Notes: generated from the letters alone by a model not told the origin. 64,000 bases of DNA from Limnanthes douglasii subsp. nivea (GCA_036936605.1 JAUPFV010000001.1:213697138-213761137), one strand, 5' to 3'; counted from the stretch's first letter, positions 1 to 12,162 are shown. Numbers and translations are program-made.

Positions 1-1371
1 TTTTTTGTACAGCAATCTCTTTACATATGTATTGTCTATTTTTAAATCCTAATTTCAATCAGCTACATTCATTGAAGTTTTCTTCTTTATTACCTTTTCA
101 GATCTCTTTAGATTCCTAAGAATCCAAGATAATGAATTTTGTATATGTGAACTAGCATCAGTTTTCTCGGTACCAGCTTATTTTCAATGTTTTACGTAAT
201 AACAACTTATATTTAATTTTTATAAAATTTTCTCGGTCATGAAACATTCTTTGTTGTAGATTTTCTTTGACATGCAGTTCTTTTAGTGCGTGTAGTTGGA
301 TTTTTTACTTACACGTTCTTAAATGATGTATGTTTTTAATGTGTCCTCTATATTAGTAGAATCATTTTCATTTCCCTATATTGGATCTCAGTTTGCACCT
401 TCTTCATCATCATCGTCGTAAATATTAATATTTTTTTGTTTCTTCACAATAACCTAATTTTCTTTTTTTTCCCTCCACACCAACCTATTCTTCTTCTTTT
501 TCCTTCACTACAACCCATACAAGATAATATAATAAATGCGAGACTATGGAGTAAATATACATATTAAGTTGCGATATTCTTTAAAGTTTTAATCAAATCT
601 AATTTTATATTTCCTTATGTTCCCAATCATTTGTAGAATCTTGGTATCATGTCGTTATTTGCATATCTTTGACAAATGGTTGTATGTTCCATGATGAAGG
701 ACTACATTTCAATGATGCTTTAGAGATAATAAATTTACTCTTTTTGCGTGTTTTAAAAATAAAGTAAAACACAAACCAGTAAAAAAAGTAACCCATTAGC
801 TTCTCTTTGATTGCTCCAACCCAATCATAGTTAATTATTTTTTTCCTGATCTTCTATGTAAAAAAACATATTATAAAAGCTGATACATCCTCGGATGTAG
901 AGAAAAATAATGTGAGTCTAGAAAAAAAGATTATCCATGTGAGGTCAGGCAAAGATGATCCATGTGAGTCTAGAAAAAAAGATTATCCATGTGAGGTCAG
1001 GCAAAGATGATTCATGCGATGACATACAAAGATGAACAATGTGAGGTCATGCAAAGATGATCCATGTGAGGTCATGTAAAGATTTTACATGTGAGGCAAT
1101 GCAAAGATGATCTATATGAGGCTTTAGGGCATGAATATATGATGCATGAAAGACCAATGTACAATTATGTAACAGAATAATGAATTTTATACCTTTATCA
1201 TTAAATTTGTAATTTATTTTGACTTTTCTTGTCGTAGCATTAAAAACGTAAGTATTTGTATCATTTATTCTTTTCCTTTTGACTCAGAATATCTAGGTTT
1301 TTTTTTTAACGGCACGTTTTCTTTTTTGTGCTTCAAACGAAATATAGTTTTCATATTTTTTGTTGTAAGTG
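1..1371. other. AT-rich non-coding DNA with one small tandem array
   Basis: No coding region can be supported on either strand. The only clear structure is the short tandem array near 911-1120, listed separately. The rest is AT-rich with many homopolymer T and A runs. Position 1372 starts the target duplication of the hAT element to the right. Confidence 0.6.
911..1120. repeat. 52-bp tandem duplication plus degenerate half-units
   Basis: A 52-bp unit beginning TGTGAGTCTAGAAAAAAAGA at 911 is repeated without change at 963-1014. It is followed to about 1120 by degenerate copies of roughly half that length built on CATGTGAGGTCATGCAAAGA. The perfect doublet suggests a recent duplication on top of an older array. 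Similar word content (GATGAT, ATGTGAG) recurs in arrays near 5300-5960 and 41330-42570. Confidence 0.75.
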
Positions 1372-1379
1372 ATACCAAC
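1372..1379. repeat. hAT target-site duplication, left copy
   Basis: ATACCAAC immediately precedes the left inverted terminus. It pairs with GTACCAAC at 5004-5011, which immediately follows the right terminus (7 of 8 identical). Confidence 0.7.
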
Positions 1380-1499
1380 TAGTGGCAGAACCATGAATCG
1401 AAGTAAATGAGGGCTTAAACAAAGTTTCATAAAATGCATTCAAATTTTTAACAACAGTTAGATGACAATTGGTTACGACAATTAGTTATATTTTGGAAT

Positions 1500-4149
1500 C
1501 GTCTTAGAATATTTTTATTATATTTCTTTTTAAAATGTCACTCTCATTGTATACAACTATAAAGTCTTTCATCCAATTATCACAAATACTATCCAAAAAA
1601 CTGTATTCATAAGTTTCATTACAGGAAATACTCTTTCAACTATTAATGTACCAACCAGAAGGATTGATTTCAATTCAATCAAGCGATACACCAATGAAAA
1701 AATTCAATGTATTTCGTTAACAACTAATATCTTATCTAATTTCTCGAATCTTCAATATTGAAGAACTTGACTTTTCTAATTATATCACCGATGTATGTTC
1801 CTATTAAAATGAAAGCATCATACATTCGGAACAAGAAAACTCATTTGGATAAAGTTATGTTAGACGAACCAATTTGTCAATATCGGAATTAGAAAATATG
1901 TTTTGGACTAAGAAAACTCATGCAAGTAAGTAACTTTGTATTTGCTTCCGGAAAACTATGTAGCGTTTCTTAAATAATTAAATCCATAACCTATGGAATT
2001 TGAGAAAATATAAATTTATAATTGTATGTATAGACATAATAGAATCTTAAATTACAATCAAAGACATAGTAAATTTCCCCATTGAAGTCGCCAATTTGGT
2101 GAGTTTAGTTATTTAAGATTGTTTTAGTAAACGAGAGAATAAGTGTTTTAGAGAGAAAAAAAGAGAGTACATAATTGATCTGATCTCAGAAAATCAACCC
2201 CTTTATTAGTTTAGCTTTGGCCTTTATATAGAGGCGCACAAACTTAGCTTATAACTGAAAACGGTTACATAAAAGGGGTAAATTGCACTCTTAGTACTTG
2301 ACTAAAAGGCATAGTTAGGAAATATTCCTCTAACTTTATCAGACGTTACATAATACTTTTATTATTTAGAATTTAGTTCATAAATTTTCATTTCCTTATC
2401 AAATTATATCTTACATATTAACAATATCAAATTAGCCACACATAAAATTTCGACTTGGTCCAAGAATATATTCCAATTGTCTATCTATAATTGTGCAATA
2501 TCTTTTTAATTATATTAATCAAAGAAATAACTTGTAATATTTTTGTCCCTTAGTTGAAAATATCGTGATAAATCATGTGTTGACCCAAGCAACGCAATCA
2601 TTAAGTGTAAAATAAAGATGAAGTCATAATTCCCCATTCTGATAATCAATATTTTTATATGTCCCTATTATCTTGATTAGAACCATCTTCATATACATGA
2701 ACTTTAACTATTAAATACCATATACTTCTCAACCGTAGCAAACTATTGAAATGTGATCCCCATTTATTGTCACATTGTTGTTTCGAACTCATTTCTTGAG
2801 TTTTTCCTCTCTCACTTGTAATTTCCCCAATTTCAAAACATACAACAACTCTTTCATGCTCAACTTGGCGTAGTTTATCCTTTATTTTACAAGATGTTTC
2901 ACACGTGTTTACAATCATAATGATAATAGTGGGAAAAAATCACTAATAGCAGTGCGGTCTTTCGTAAAAATGACAATAAATAGTTGGAGTTAGTGAGAAT
3001 TCCAATGAACATATCTGGTAGAATTATTTTCATTCAATATAAGTGTTTTTAAACCATTAAATTCACCCCACATATTAGATGCGCCATCATAACCTTTACC
3101 CCTCAACCGTGACAATGATAAATCATGTTTAACAAATATTGAGTTTACCCATTCTTTAAAACATTATGCAGTTGTATCGGTAACATGAATCAACCATAAA
3201 AAATATTTCAATGTTCTCTTCGTCATTATTAACATATCTAATCACCAAAGAAATTTTCTCTTTAATAAACACGTCACGTGATTCATCAACCAAAAGGGAG
3301 AAATTATGATCCTCGATATATTTCAATATGGCTTTTGTAGCTTCAATGACAAAAAATTCTCAAATCTTTCTAGACTAGTGGATAAATCATCTGATTATTA
3401 CTAGGTACACTCTCTAATGTAACAATGTTTAATTATGTTTTACATTACGATACCAATCATTTATTTAAATAAAATTAATCATGTTTAATGAGTGTGGTGA
3501 TTCATCATGTCATGAAAATCCAATACATGACACAAAAGTGAACATATCTAAAGATGTAGTTTGGCGTATGCGATAGTTCACTTCTTCTTCCTTATTGTAT
3601 TAAATATTCTTCCTTTGATTTTTAAACCCATGAAAGATTACTCTAGCTTGATCATGTGTGTTATTCATATCATCTTTATGTTCTTTAAATTTTACATATG
3701 TTTTTTTCCAAATCTTAAACTATACTCTAACAAACATATCATCTCCAAAACGAATAGCATTAAATGGTTTTAAAGAGTAATAACAAAAATAAAACATTAT
3801 ATCTTTGTGTACACCATTTTCCAACCATGTATATTTTTCAAACCATATAACTTGAAAAATTGGGCCTCTTTCCTAATTTTTAGAAGGAAAATATGATTTT
3901 TTTTATTTACAATATCCTTTTAGATGTACTCTCGTTGAATTTTATCTTTAACATTGATATCAAAATCTTCAATAGGTTCACGTAGTTCCACATTATTCAC
4001 TATATCTTCATTCGGATGAAATTATACACTATAAACATTAGATCTTGGTATATGGACAACCATATTAGGATGAGTCACACTATTATTTTTCGAGCTATTT
4101 GAAGAATCAACACTACATCTTGTTTTTTTATTGCAAAGTAACGCTCCAT
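1500..4149 (-). pseudogene. TTF-finger / DUF4371 hAT transposase relic
   Basis: Read on the minus strand from an ATG at 4149 (MERYF...), pieces in different frames follow the usual order of this family. A TTF-type finger region (about 3560-4149) shows a short W-x-E-N-G-V-x-K-D signature and a C-Y-Y-S stretch. The catalytic-fold region around 3000-3360 has LVDESRD and, after a frameshift, a degraded GYDGASNM-like motif. A CDNKWGSHFNSLLRL segment lies in the open piece at 2655-2918. A hAT dimerization-like segment with TLIVERVF lies near 1500-1690. Many stops and shifts, and an unrelated LTR-like stretch near 2100-2620, break it. In intact relatives the protein cuts and pastes the element; this copy is dead. 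Confidence 0.65.
2098..2620 (-). mobile_element. possible solo or truncated LTR inside the hAT relic
   Basis: On the minus strand, ATTGGCGACTTCAATGGGGA directly follows a segment containing CTATATAAAGG. This is the arrangement of an LTR with a TATA box followed by a primer-binding site. The ATTGGCGAC start matches the primer-site sequence of gypsy element E1 (about 39867-39884). The stretch separates the transposase body from its dimerization region. The outer end and a target duplication were not found, so this is tentative. Confidence 0.3.
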
Positions 4150-4945
4150 TGTAATTCGATAATCATTAAATTAATTATAAGATATGTTATTGTGAAAAAA
4201 ATATCAAATTAAAAGCCTTATCACAAATCGAAAAACAATAGAACCTAAACAAATTAATTTTATAATTTCCACCCAAATTTTATTTTAAATTTATATAACC
4301 AAATAATTTTAATTTAAAAAATATATATGTATAATAAAATCATTTATATAAATATTAAATGAACCTAAAATTATGTGTTGAATAATAAAATATTATAAAC
4401 TCTCTGACTAAAACAAAACAAAACAAAACTACAAAGATTACAATATGTGAAACTAAAAAATTTAGTATTATATATGTCGTGTATCATGAACTCTGAAACA
4501 AATAATTTATCTCTCAACAGAATAACATATTTCAATTGGACATAAATCATGCAAGAAGAAAGCACCAAGCAACCAAGAAAATAGTAGTAGAAAGATTAAA
4601 CTCATATATCAAACTTTAAGTTTTTATTTATACGTTAAGCAATATAAAGCGGTTATTTTTTCATGGGTTTCGCAAAAATATTCATTAAAGGAATCAACAT
4701 ACAGCAGTTACAGTTAAAGTAGAAAAATACATTTAACTAGTGGTTCATAGTTTGACTCACAATCATAAAACAATAATTTCTTCAAAATTAAACTTAGTAT
4801 TAATTATGAGGGGAATAAAATAGGATCAACACAATTTGTTTCCTACAAACCTTTTTTTCCTACAAAACCTTTTTCATAACTATTTAAGGTATCATAGAAA
4901 ATAAAATTTTCAATTTCTTTTAGTGTTAAAGAACTAAATAACACA

Positions 4946-4991
4946 TACATAGGGGCAAGCCGGGACGGTCACCTCTGCTTGCCCCTATGTA
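4946..4991. repeat. perfect hairpin at the right end of the hAT element
   Basis: TACATAGGGGCAAGC at 4946-4960 is exactly complementary, inverted, to GCTTGCCCCTATGTA at 4977-4991, with a 16-base loop. It starts two bases inside the right inverted terminus. Subterminal hairpins of this kind can be transposase-binding or end-recognition structures; here the role is inferred from position only. Confidence 0.7.
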
Positions 4992-5003
4992 CATCTGCCA
5001 CTG

Positions 5004-5011
5004 GTACCAAC
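5004..5011. repeat. hAT target-site duplication, right copy
   Basis: GTACCAAC directly follows the right terminus TCTGCCACTG. It differs from the left copy only at its first base. Confidence 0.7.
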
Positions 5012-6351
5012 TTTGAATAGAATCTGAAGGCTTATTCTTCAACGTCACATGTTTTAACATTTTCACGATAAACTCCTAATAAATACTTTTTGGTAGAACT
5101 TTTTCCGTTCCTCGGATCATATGTAACTTGCATAAAGAAATAAAATGGTGTTTTCTTCGTGGCTTCTAGGTGAATATCTTGTTGTATTCTTTTATCTCTT
5201 TAATTATTACAACTAGGCATGATCTAAAAAACAAGATTTTGGCAACATGTTTTCTATAAGAAATGCGAGGTTAGTGTTAATTGAAGAATGCTAAAAAATT
5301 AAGACGATACATCATATGATATATGCAGGACAGTACACCACATGGTAGATATGGGATTGTACATCACATGATAGATGTGAGATAGCACACCACATGATTA
5401 AATGATAGACAATACACTAGATTATAGATGTAGGAAAGTACACCATATGATATATGCGAGACACTACACCATATGATTAGACGGGAGACAGTACACCAGA
5501 TGATAGATGCAAGACACTATACTAGATGATTGAATACAAGACAATACACTACATGGTAGATTAGGGGCAATCGGCACATGATATATGCAAGACAGTACAC
5601 CATATGACAAACGAGGATAATACACCACATGATTTGAAAAGAGACAATACACTAGATGATAGACCACATATTGAAGATAAAAGTAGCGCGAGACCATAAA
5701 AAGAGCATAGATGTGAGGCCATCAAATGATGATTGATGCGAAGCATGGAAAATGATAGATGTGGAATTACTTACAAAATAGTAATGCGTGTCTCGTATCT
5801 CGCAAAAGCCAGACGAAGATGATAGATGAGGAACTTACAAAAGAGTAATATGTGTCTTGTGTCTCGCTTTGCAGACACGAGAAAGCTAAAGACTAGATAT
5901 ATTAGGCGCAGAACAAGTGTTTATACATAAAGATTGATGCAAGACACTAGTATTTGACTATTGGAAAACTAATAAGCAACAACAACAATGAAAAACACAT
6001 GTAATAAGAATTTTAAAAAAACGATAAATGTTTAGTTTTTTATTCTTTCAAACCCTGGTTGTATAAAAAATTGAAAATTTAATTACAACTCTACTCGTTT
6101 TCTTACTCTTTTAATGAAGAAAACCGGAACTTGATTCTGTGAATTTCATAATAATAAAATAGGAATTGGTAAGTTCCAGAGGGATGTGTTTTATTGAAAA
6201 AAGAAAACTAGTTAGAGGAAGTGGGTTAGAAACTGAAAGTAAGTTCATATATAAAAAGTGATTTAAATTTTATTTTTGTTAGTTAAATTGTTTACTTTTT
6301 AAGTTGGATAAAATTATTATATATATATTTATTTTAAAATTAAAAAAATTA
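5012..6351. other. non-coding DNA with degenerate ~30-bp repeats
   Basis: From about 5285 to 5700, units resembling GAGACAGTACACCATATGAT followed by AGATG recur with heavy divergence. A related, looser run continues to about 5960. Open frames in this interval (for example minus 5464-5746) are by-products of the repeat. From 5960 to 6351 nothing recognisable is seen. Confidence 0.55.
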
Positions 6352-6366
6352 ATAGATATATTACTT
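6352..6366. repeat. LINE target-site duplication, left copy
   Basis: ATAGATATATTACTT, identical to 12163-12177. It abuts the 3' end of the minus-strand LINE. Confidence 0.85.
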
Positions 6367-6555
6367 CATTTTTTTAAGCAAATAACGATCTATTACTAAA
6401 TCAAAAGTTTTACAAACATTAAGGACCAAAATGAAACAATGACTAAGAATAGCCTTAAGAGAGCAAATCGACAGATTTAATAAAAATTCCCAAATTAAGA
6501 AACCCTAGAACTCAGAGCTTCTTCTCCACTGCTTCACTAAAGCCACACCAAAGCT

Positions 6556-9500
6556 TTAACCAAAGTCGACATAGCCAACACCCAAAATCTCTAGCGTTGT
6601 AATGTCTAGAAGAGGATAAGGGACATTTAAACCTTCGAAGGAAAGGTTTTTACGAGCAATAATGGCTCTCTTCGCGATCCAGTCCGCAGCTTGATTCTGA
6701 GTTCTGGATACGTGACGGAGAGTCCCTCTTGGGTGGATTAGACTTCTACAAATGATGCCCAATGGCTCAAGAGAAGGAGCAGAAATGCCACTTGCAAGCA
6801 TGTTGATTAGAGCCAGACAATCTGACTCTACATCGACATTTTCCCAACCATTACGCTTGCAATTGAGGAACCCTTCAATGAAAGCTTTGCATTCGGCCTG
6901 AAAAGGATTAAGCTTCCCAAATACAAACCCTTTTCCCAGCAAGATATCTCCTCTGTCGTTTCTGACTACAAGCCCTCCACTGGATTCTCTAGAAGAATGA
7001 CAAGCACCGTCTACATTGACCTTCAACCTACGAGGAGGTGGAGCAAGCCATTTCAGGTACGTAATGCCTTTCTTTCTTCTGTTAATCGATTTACAACCCA
7101 ACACAGAACCTGCGTTACAAACAAATGACCAATGCTTAGAATGAAGTTTACCCCCTGAATCTATGGCCAAGATAATTCTGCAGATTCTATCACCAGCACT
7201 CTTGAAATCATCATGAGTGTTGTTGAATTTAGAACAATTTCTGTTGTACCAGATGGTCCAACAGATAATTTGAGGGACTAAATGAGTAATGTGGAATTTA
7301 CAGTTCGTAAAACAAAACCAGGTATGAAGAAGATGATTAAGATTCATATATCTATATATAGGAACCTTAAACAGCCACCCAAAATAATTCCAGATAGCCC
7401 AAGCATAGTTGCAGTTGATGAAAAGATGATTTTTCTCTTCACAACTGCAACAGAATTGACACTTAGAAACTATGACCAAATGTCTTTTGGAAAGAATATT
7501 GTCGATGGGGACAAAATATTTAATGATTTTCCAACAAAAAAAAATTGGAATAAAATGGCTCCAAATCTTTCTGAGAAAGCTTGACTTGTTGTTTTTGTTT
7601 CTAATAATGTTCCAAGTATCCATTGTGTTAAAATTTCTATCTTTGGATACCTTCCAAACAATCTGGTCATCCTGATCAGGATTAAGTTTTAAGGTATTAA
7701 TATGGTTAACTTGATCCTGATTAAGGAATGCCAAGAGAGTTTGGATGTCCCAATAATTCCCTTTCCAAAAAGACTTGGCAGTAGCCGGTAAATACCAGTT
7801 GTTAGCACTCTGACTAGATAGAAAAGGAGGCATATCATGCCAAACATCTAGCCAAAAATCAACATTGCCCTTGCTAAGAACCCAACTAATATGCTGCTCA
7901 GCCATATTTTTAACAGCATGAAGCCTCTTCCAAACAACATAATCAGTGACCTTACAACTAGCTTTAGTAGGGTGAGTATTAGGACTATAAGTTTTATGCA
8001 TTAAGTCAGACCAAATAGAATTGTTTTTTTGAAAAAGAAACCATAGCTTATAACTAAAAGTGAGCTAAATATCAACAAGTCTTTTGATATTCAGCCCACC
8101 CTCATCATAGGGCTTACAAAGCATATTCCAAGAGGTCCAATGTATAGACTTCTCATTATACTTGGACCTCCAAAGGAATCTGTTAAAACAAAGGTCGATT
8201 TTATTAAGAATGGTATTAGGTATAGCACTATTCTGCATCCAAAAATAAACAATGGAATGAAGCACATTAGAAATGAAGGACAATCTGCCCCCAAAGGACA
8301 GATTCTTCATGTCCCACTCCTGAATCTTATTATGAATATTTTCAATAAGGGGAAAGTAATTATTCCCTTTGTTATTTGCAGAAATGGTGATTCCCAAATA
8401 GATGAAAGGAGCTGATTCAATTTTGAAGCCAGTTGCAATCTTGAGTCTAGAAGCACCATCTTGGGAGAACTTAGCAGAGGTAATCACTTTGGTTTTGTTC
8501 TTATTAATTTCTTGGCCACTAATTAATTGATACTTGTTAAGCAGATCACTGAGCTTCTTAATGGTGGAGGGCAAGCTGTTTGTGAAAATGATGATATCGT
8601 CTACAAAAGCTAAACTTGGTAAGAGATAGTTAGACTTTGTATAATATTTCATGTTATCATTAGCATTAAAAAGAGCCCGAATCCCCCTAATAAGCACATA
8701 TTGAGCTATAATAAAAAGACTATGAGCCAGGGGATCTCCCTGTCTCAGGCCTTTCCTTTGAGGAAAATAGCCAACACTTAAGCAATTAACAAGAACATAT
8801 AGCATTACATTAGAGATAAGAGTACTGATAATAGAAACAACATCCTTAGAGAACCCAAAACAAGCTAAAACCTTAAGGACAAAGGCATGAGACATTATGT
8901 TAAATGCCTTTGTCATATCCAACTGCATAATAATAATATTGCCCTTACTAGGCCTTTTATTGATATTATGAAGCATCTCCTTTGTGATAAGAATATTCTC
9001 ATGTATGAGTCTATTCTTCACAAAGGCACCCTGATTTTTAGAAACAATTTTAGGGAGAAAATCAGCAAGCCTGCGATTAATAAGACTAGAAATGACCCTA
9101 TTGAAAATAGTACACAGACTTATGGGTCTGTAGTTGTCCCAGTTAATAGGATTAGAACCTTTAGGAATTAAACAAATCCCTGTGGCAAAAACCCCCTTAG
9201 GAACACTACAGCCTTTAAGATAAGTTACCTTTAAGATAAGCATTCAATGAGTTACACATATCAATTTTAATTATATCCCAACAAGATTTCAAGAAAAAAG
9301 TATTAAAACCATCAGTGCCAGCAGCACTGTCCTTCTTCATTGTGTTTATAGTTGTCCAAACTTCTTCAATGTTGGTAGGTCTAAGCATAGATAGATTGTC
9401 AGAGTCAGTTATAATCTTAGGGATATTAGCATAGATGTCATTCTGCATATCAAGATCAGTAGTGTTATTACAAGAATCGGTAGAGAGAATAGTTTTAAAA

Positions 9501-10679
9501 TGAGATTCAACTGACTTAGCTATGCCATTCTGACTTCATAGCCAGATGTCATCCTTCTTTATGCCACTGATAAAGTTCTTTTTGCGCTTCTTAGAGACAT
9601 ATCTATGATAAACCTTAGTATTGCCATCACATTCATTCAACCAAGTGTTGAAACACTTTTGTCTCCAGTAGGATTCCTCATCTTTAAGAGCTTGAATAAG
9701 AGTATTATTAGAAATATCAAGGCTAGCCTTAGAATTAATGTTGTTCTCACTTAGATGGATAGCCTCCTTTAGCTTAACATCTTCAGTAGCCTTCTTCAGC
9801 TTGTTCAAAATATTCCCAAAGTGGTTAGTGTTCCAATCTCTAAGCATCTTTTTTAGCCTCTTCAATTTGAACCATAAAGCATTATTGTGACTTCCATGAC
9901 AAGGAATGTCCCAATTCTGCTTCACAAGACTTAGAAAATCAGATTCATTAGTCCAAGCATTTAAGAATTTGAAGTTACATTTGTTATAATGTAAAATAGA
10001 ATTAGAATTATTTAACAAAGATATAAGCAATGGGGCATGGTCAGAACAAGTTCTGACCATGTGAAACACCTGAATACTTTGTATTGTAGAGGATATACAA
10101 TTATTGACTAGAGTTCTGTCAAGTCTTTTCCAGCAACGATTGTTGCTCCAAGTAAATCTAGATCCCACAAACCCAGTGTCTTCGAGATTACAAGCTCTGA
10201 TGGCTTCATTAAAGTCTTCAGATCTCCCAAAATCAAAACTAGAACAACCCAATTGGTCTTCAGAGCTAGTGATAGAAACTTAAAGTCACCAGCAAGTAAC
10301 CAAGGATTACTATCATTAGCAAGAGAAAACATATTATTCCAGAGATCTTTACGAAGAGAACGCTGGTTCTTAGCATACACAGAGGTAAAATTAAAATAGA
10401 AGTTGTTGTTGTTGATGTCCATATGTAAAAATTGATCATGATCAACCTAATTGAAAGATTGATATCAGGAGACCAAAACACCCACACTTTACTAGAACAA
10501 TTAGAAGCAAAATTAATCAACCCAATTCTTTTGGAGATCTTCTCCATCTTGTCGACATTGGCCATAGGCTCTTGAATGGTAAAAACTTTAATCTTTTCGC
10601 TTTGAATCATAAAATTAAGCATGGATAAGGTAGAAATGTTGTTTATGCCACGAGCATTCCAACTACATATCTTTATCAT
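6556..10679 (-). pseudogene. LINE ORF2 (endonuclease, reverse transcriptase, RNase H)
   Basis: It begins at the ATG at 10679 (MIKICSWNARGIN). Domains in order: an AP-type endonuclease (start motif, then SDHAPLL near 10030), RT (about 9170-8560, with RQGDPLAHSLF and the catalytic box AFVDDIIIF), a zf-RVT segment with paired cysteines (about 7400-7480) and a C-terminal RNase H. The RNase H keeps its four acidic positions: VDGAC, QAECKA, ESDCLA and NQAADWIA. Breaks: frameshifts near 10445 and 10260, an in-frame TGA at about 9536, a 16-bp tandem duplication near 9218-9243 that shifts frame, and an in-frame TAG at about 8065. Plant L1s with an RNase H at this position are well known. The intact RNase H suggests modest age. 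Confidence 0.88.
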
Positions 10680-11976
10680 TATCAGATAAGGACTTAATCT
10701 TTTTGCTCTCCCTTTTCTTTAGAGAGTTAACAGATAGTTTTTTACTAATATTGTTCTTCTTTACAGATTTGATCTTTTGATTGATGAGCTGATTAAAGTC
10801 TTGGCGAGGAGAAGTGAAGCTTGGGGAATCACACAATGAATTTGAACTTGGAGATACATCACAACTACCAATATTCCTCAGAGTTGGAGAAGTGTTATTA
10901 GCCTCATGTTTATCAAAACTATTATGAAACACAGAATCAAGTTTTTGGAGGGCACCAATAATTTCCTAATCATTCTTGGAGGAACTGCAGTCTTTAACAA
11001 TAATGGGAGCAATATCAGAAGAATCCTTAACAGATTCTGCTTCTTTAGTAGTAATTATAGACTTTAACTTCCTTCTGTAAACTTTAGTGACAGTTTGTAA
11101 CTAAGTAGCTTGTGGATCTTGAGATGTATTAACAACATTCTGAGTAATAACATATTTTCCTAATAAATTTTTCTTTTCATTAACCTGTTCTTCATTTTCT
11201 TTCTTGCTATCAATCTTTCTGCAATCTTTAACAGTGTGGCCCAAGTGATGACAATGTAAACAATAACCGGGAACATTTTTGTAACTAATACCAATCCAAT
11301 TCCCATCATTCTCACCAAAACCGACCCACATACTTATTTTCAATTCCTTAGCAACATTAATCTCGACTTGAGCATAACAAGCATTCCTGCTGGCTCTATG
11401 CTTATCAGGAACCACAATACGATGAACTATACCAAGAGTTGAAGCAAGATCGTGAATGACAAAAATGATATACATAAATTCTGGTATTTTTTCGAACCTG
11501 ACCCATAATAACACAATTGGGTTTTCTATGTTCTTATTGAAATCAGGACACCATTTTAACAATCTCATACTTTTACCATCCACAGACCAGACGCTTTTGG
11601 ACCATAGAAGGCTGACGTCTTCTTTGAGGCAGAATTCGATAAGAACATGACGTGAGTCAATAGTAATGAAGCTATAGTTACCCTTAAATTTAAGAGAATC
11701 AAGAAAATGTTGAAGAGATGAGCGTTTGGGTATTCCATTAGCAAATTTTTCAATTAAGGTAGTTCTGCTTTGCAGTAACAGACGATCCTTTGTTTCCTTA
11801 GAGTATTGAACCGAGATATGGCTATCACATTCTTTAACAAACTCCGGGTTCGTTTCTTTAATCATTGGCTTTTGTTTCACAGTTTCTAAATAAGACTTGT
11901 TGATGATGGTCGGAGCTTTGACCGGATCAACATTTAGAGCCGGAAAATCTGCATCGTTATAGACTCTGTTCTCCAT
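10663..11976 (-). pseudogene. LINE ORF1 (RNA-binding, gag-like protein)
   Basis: The start is the ATG at 11976 (MENRVYNDADFPAL); the open frame extends upstream, but without an ATG. The frame runs to 10663 with two in-frame TAG codons, one at 11101-11103 and one near 10965. It gives about 437 codons, ending SDNDKDM. The N-terminal half resembles the DUF4283 domain common in plant L1 ORF1 proteins. A complete CCHC knuckle (C-x2-C-x4-H-x4-C, CLHCHHLGHTVKDC) follows, then a lysine-rich tail. In intact L1s this protein coats the RNA. Its end overlaps the ORF2 start by 17 bases. The first stop could have arisen from a CAG codon by deamination of a methylated cytosine. Confidence 0.8.
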
Positions 11977-12162
11977 TATCAGAAACAGAGCAACTAAAGA
12001 CAGAGAGACAGATTGCCAGAAGGCAATCAACAAGCGGGGAAACTTCTGGAAGCACTCGAAAGGGGAGAAGCCAACCCGGAAGGGGACACCGGCGTCGAAA
12101 AAACAACAAACCTTATCAGCCAAGAAGAACTATGGCAGTTCTTGAGAGCGCTCCATTTTTTC

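Larger units (their letters stand above)
1380..5003 (-). mobile_element. hAT-superfamily DNA transposon, complete ends, decayed transposase
   Basis: The element starts TAGTGGCAGA at 1380 and ends TCTGCCACTG at 5003, giving inverted termini that match at 9 of 10 positions. It is flanked by ATACCAAC (1372-1379) and GTACCAAC (5004-5011), an 8-bp target duplication with one mismatch; 8 bp is the standard hAT size. Inside, on the minus strand, lie relics of a TTF-type finger/DUF4371 transposase (plants carry many such genes annotated as zinc finger MYM-type 1-like) and of a hAT C-terminal dimerization region. A 15-bp-arm hairpin lies just inside the right end. The coding region has stops in every frame, so the copy cannot encode a transposase. 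Confidence 0.8.
6367..12162 (-). mobile_element. L1-type LINE retrotransposon, 5'-complete, broken ORFs
   Basis: The body carries ORF1 (CCHC zinc knuckle) and ORF2 (endonuclease, reverse transcriptase, zf-RVT, RNase H) on the minus strand, with about 186 bp of 5' leader and 189 bp of 3' trailer. It is bracketed by a 15-bp direct repeat, ATAGATATATTACTT, at 6352-6366 and 12163-12177, the size expected from target-primed reverse transcription. A run of seven T (A on the element strand) near the left end may be what is left of the tail. In-frame stops and frameshifts show it is inactive. The long target duplication is intact, and both ORFs reach their natural ends, so the insertion was full length. 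Confidence 0.9.

Noticed and set aside
3561..3773. Hydrophobic plus-strand frame as a membrane protein
   Set aside because: It is antisense to the TTF-finger part of the hAT relic.
5464..5746. Two minus-strand open frames as small membrane proteins
   Set aside because: They translate the degenerate tandem repeat and overlap each other in different frames.
11977..12123. Upstream extension of LINE ORF1
   Set aside because: It begins at TTG and reads as leader sequence; the ATG at 11976 starts the conserved part.
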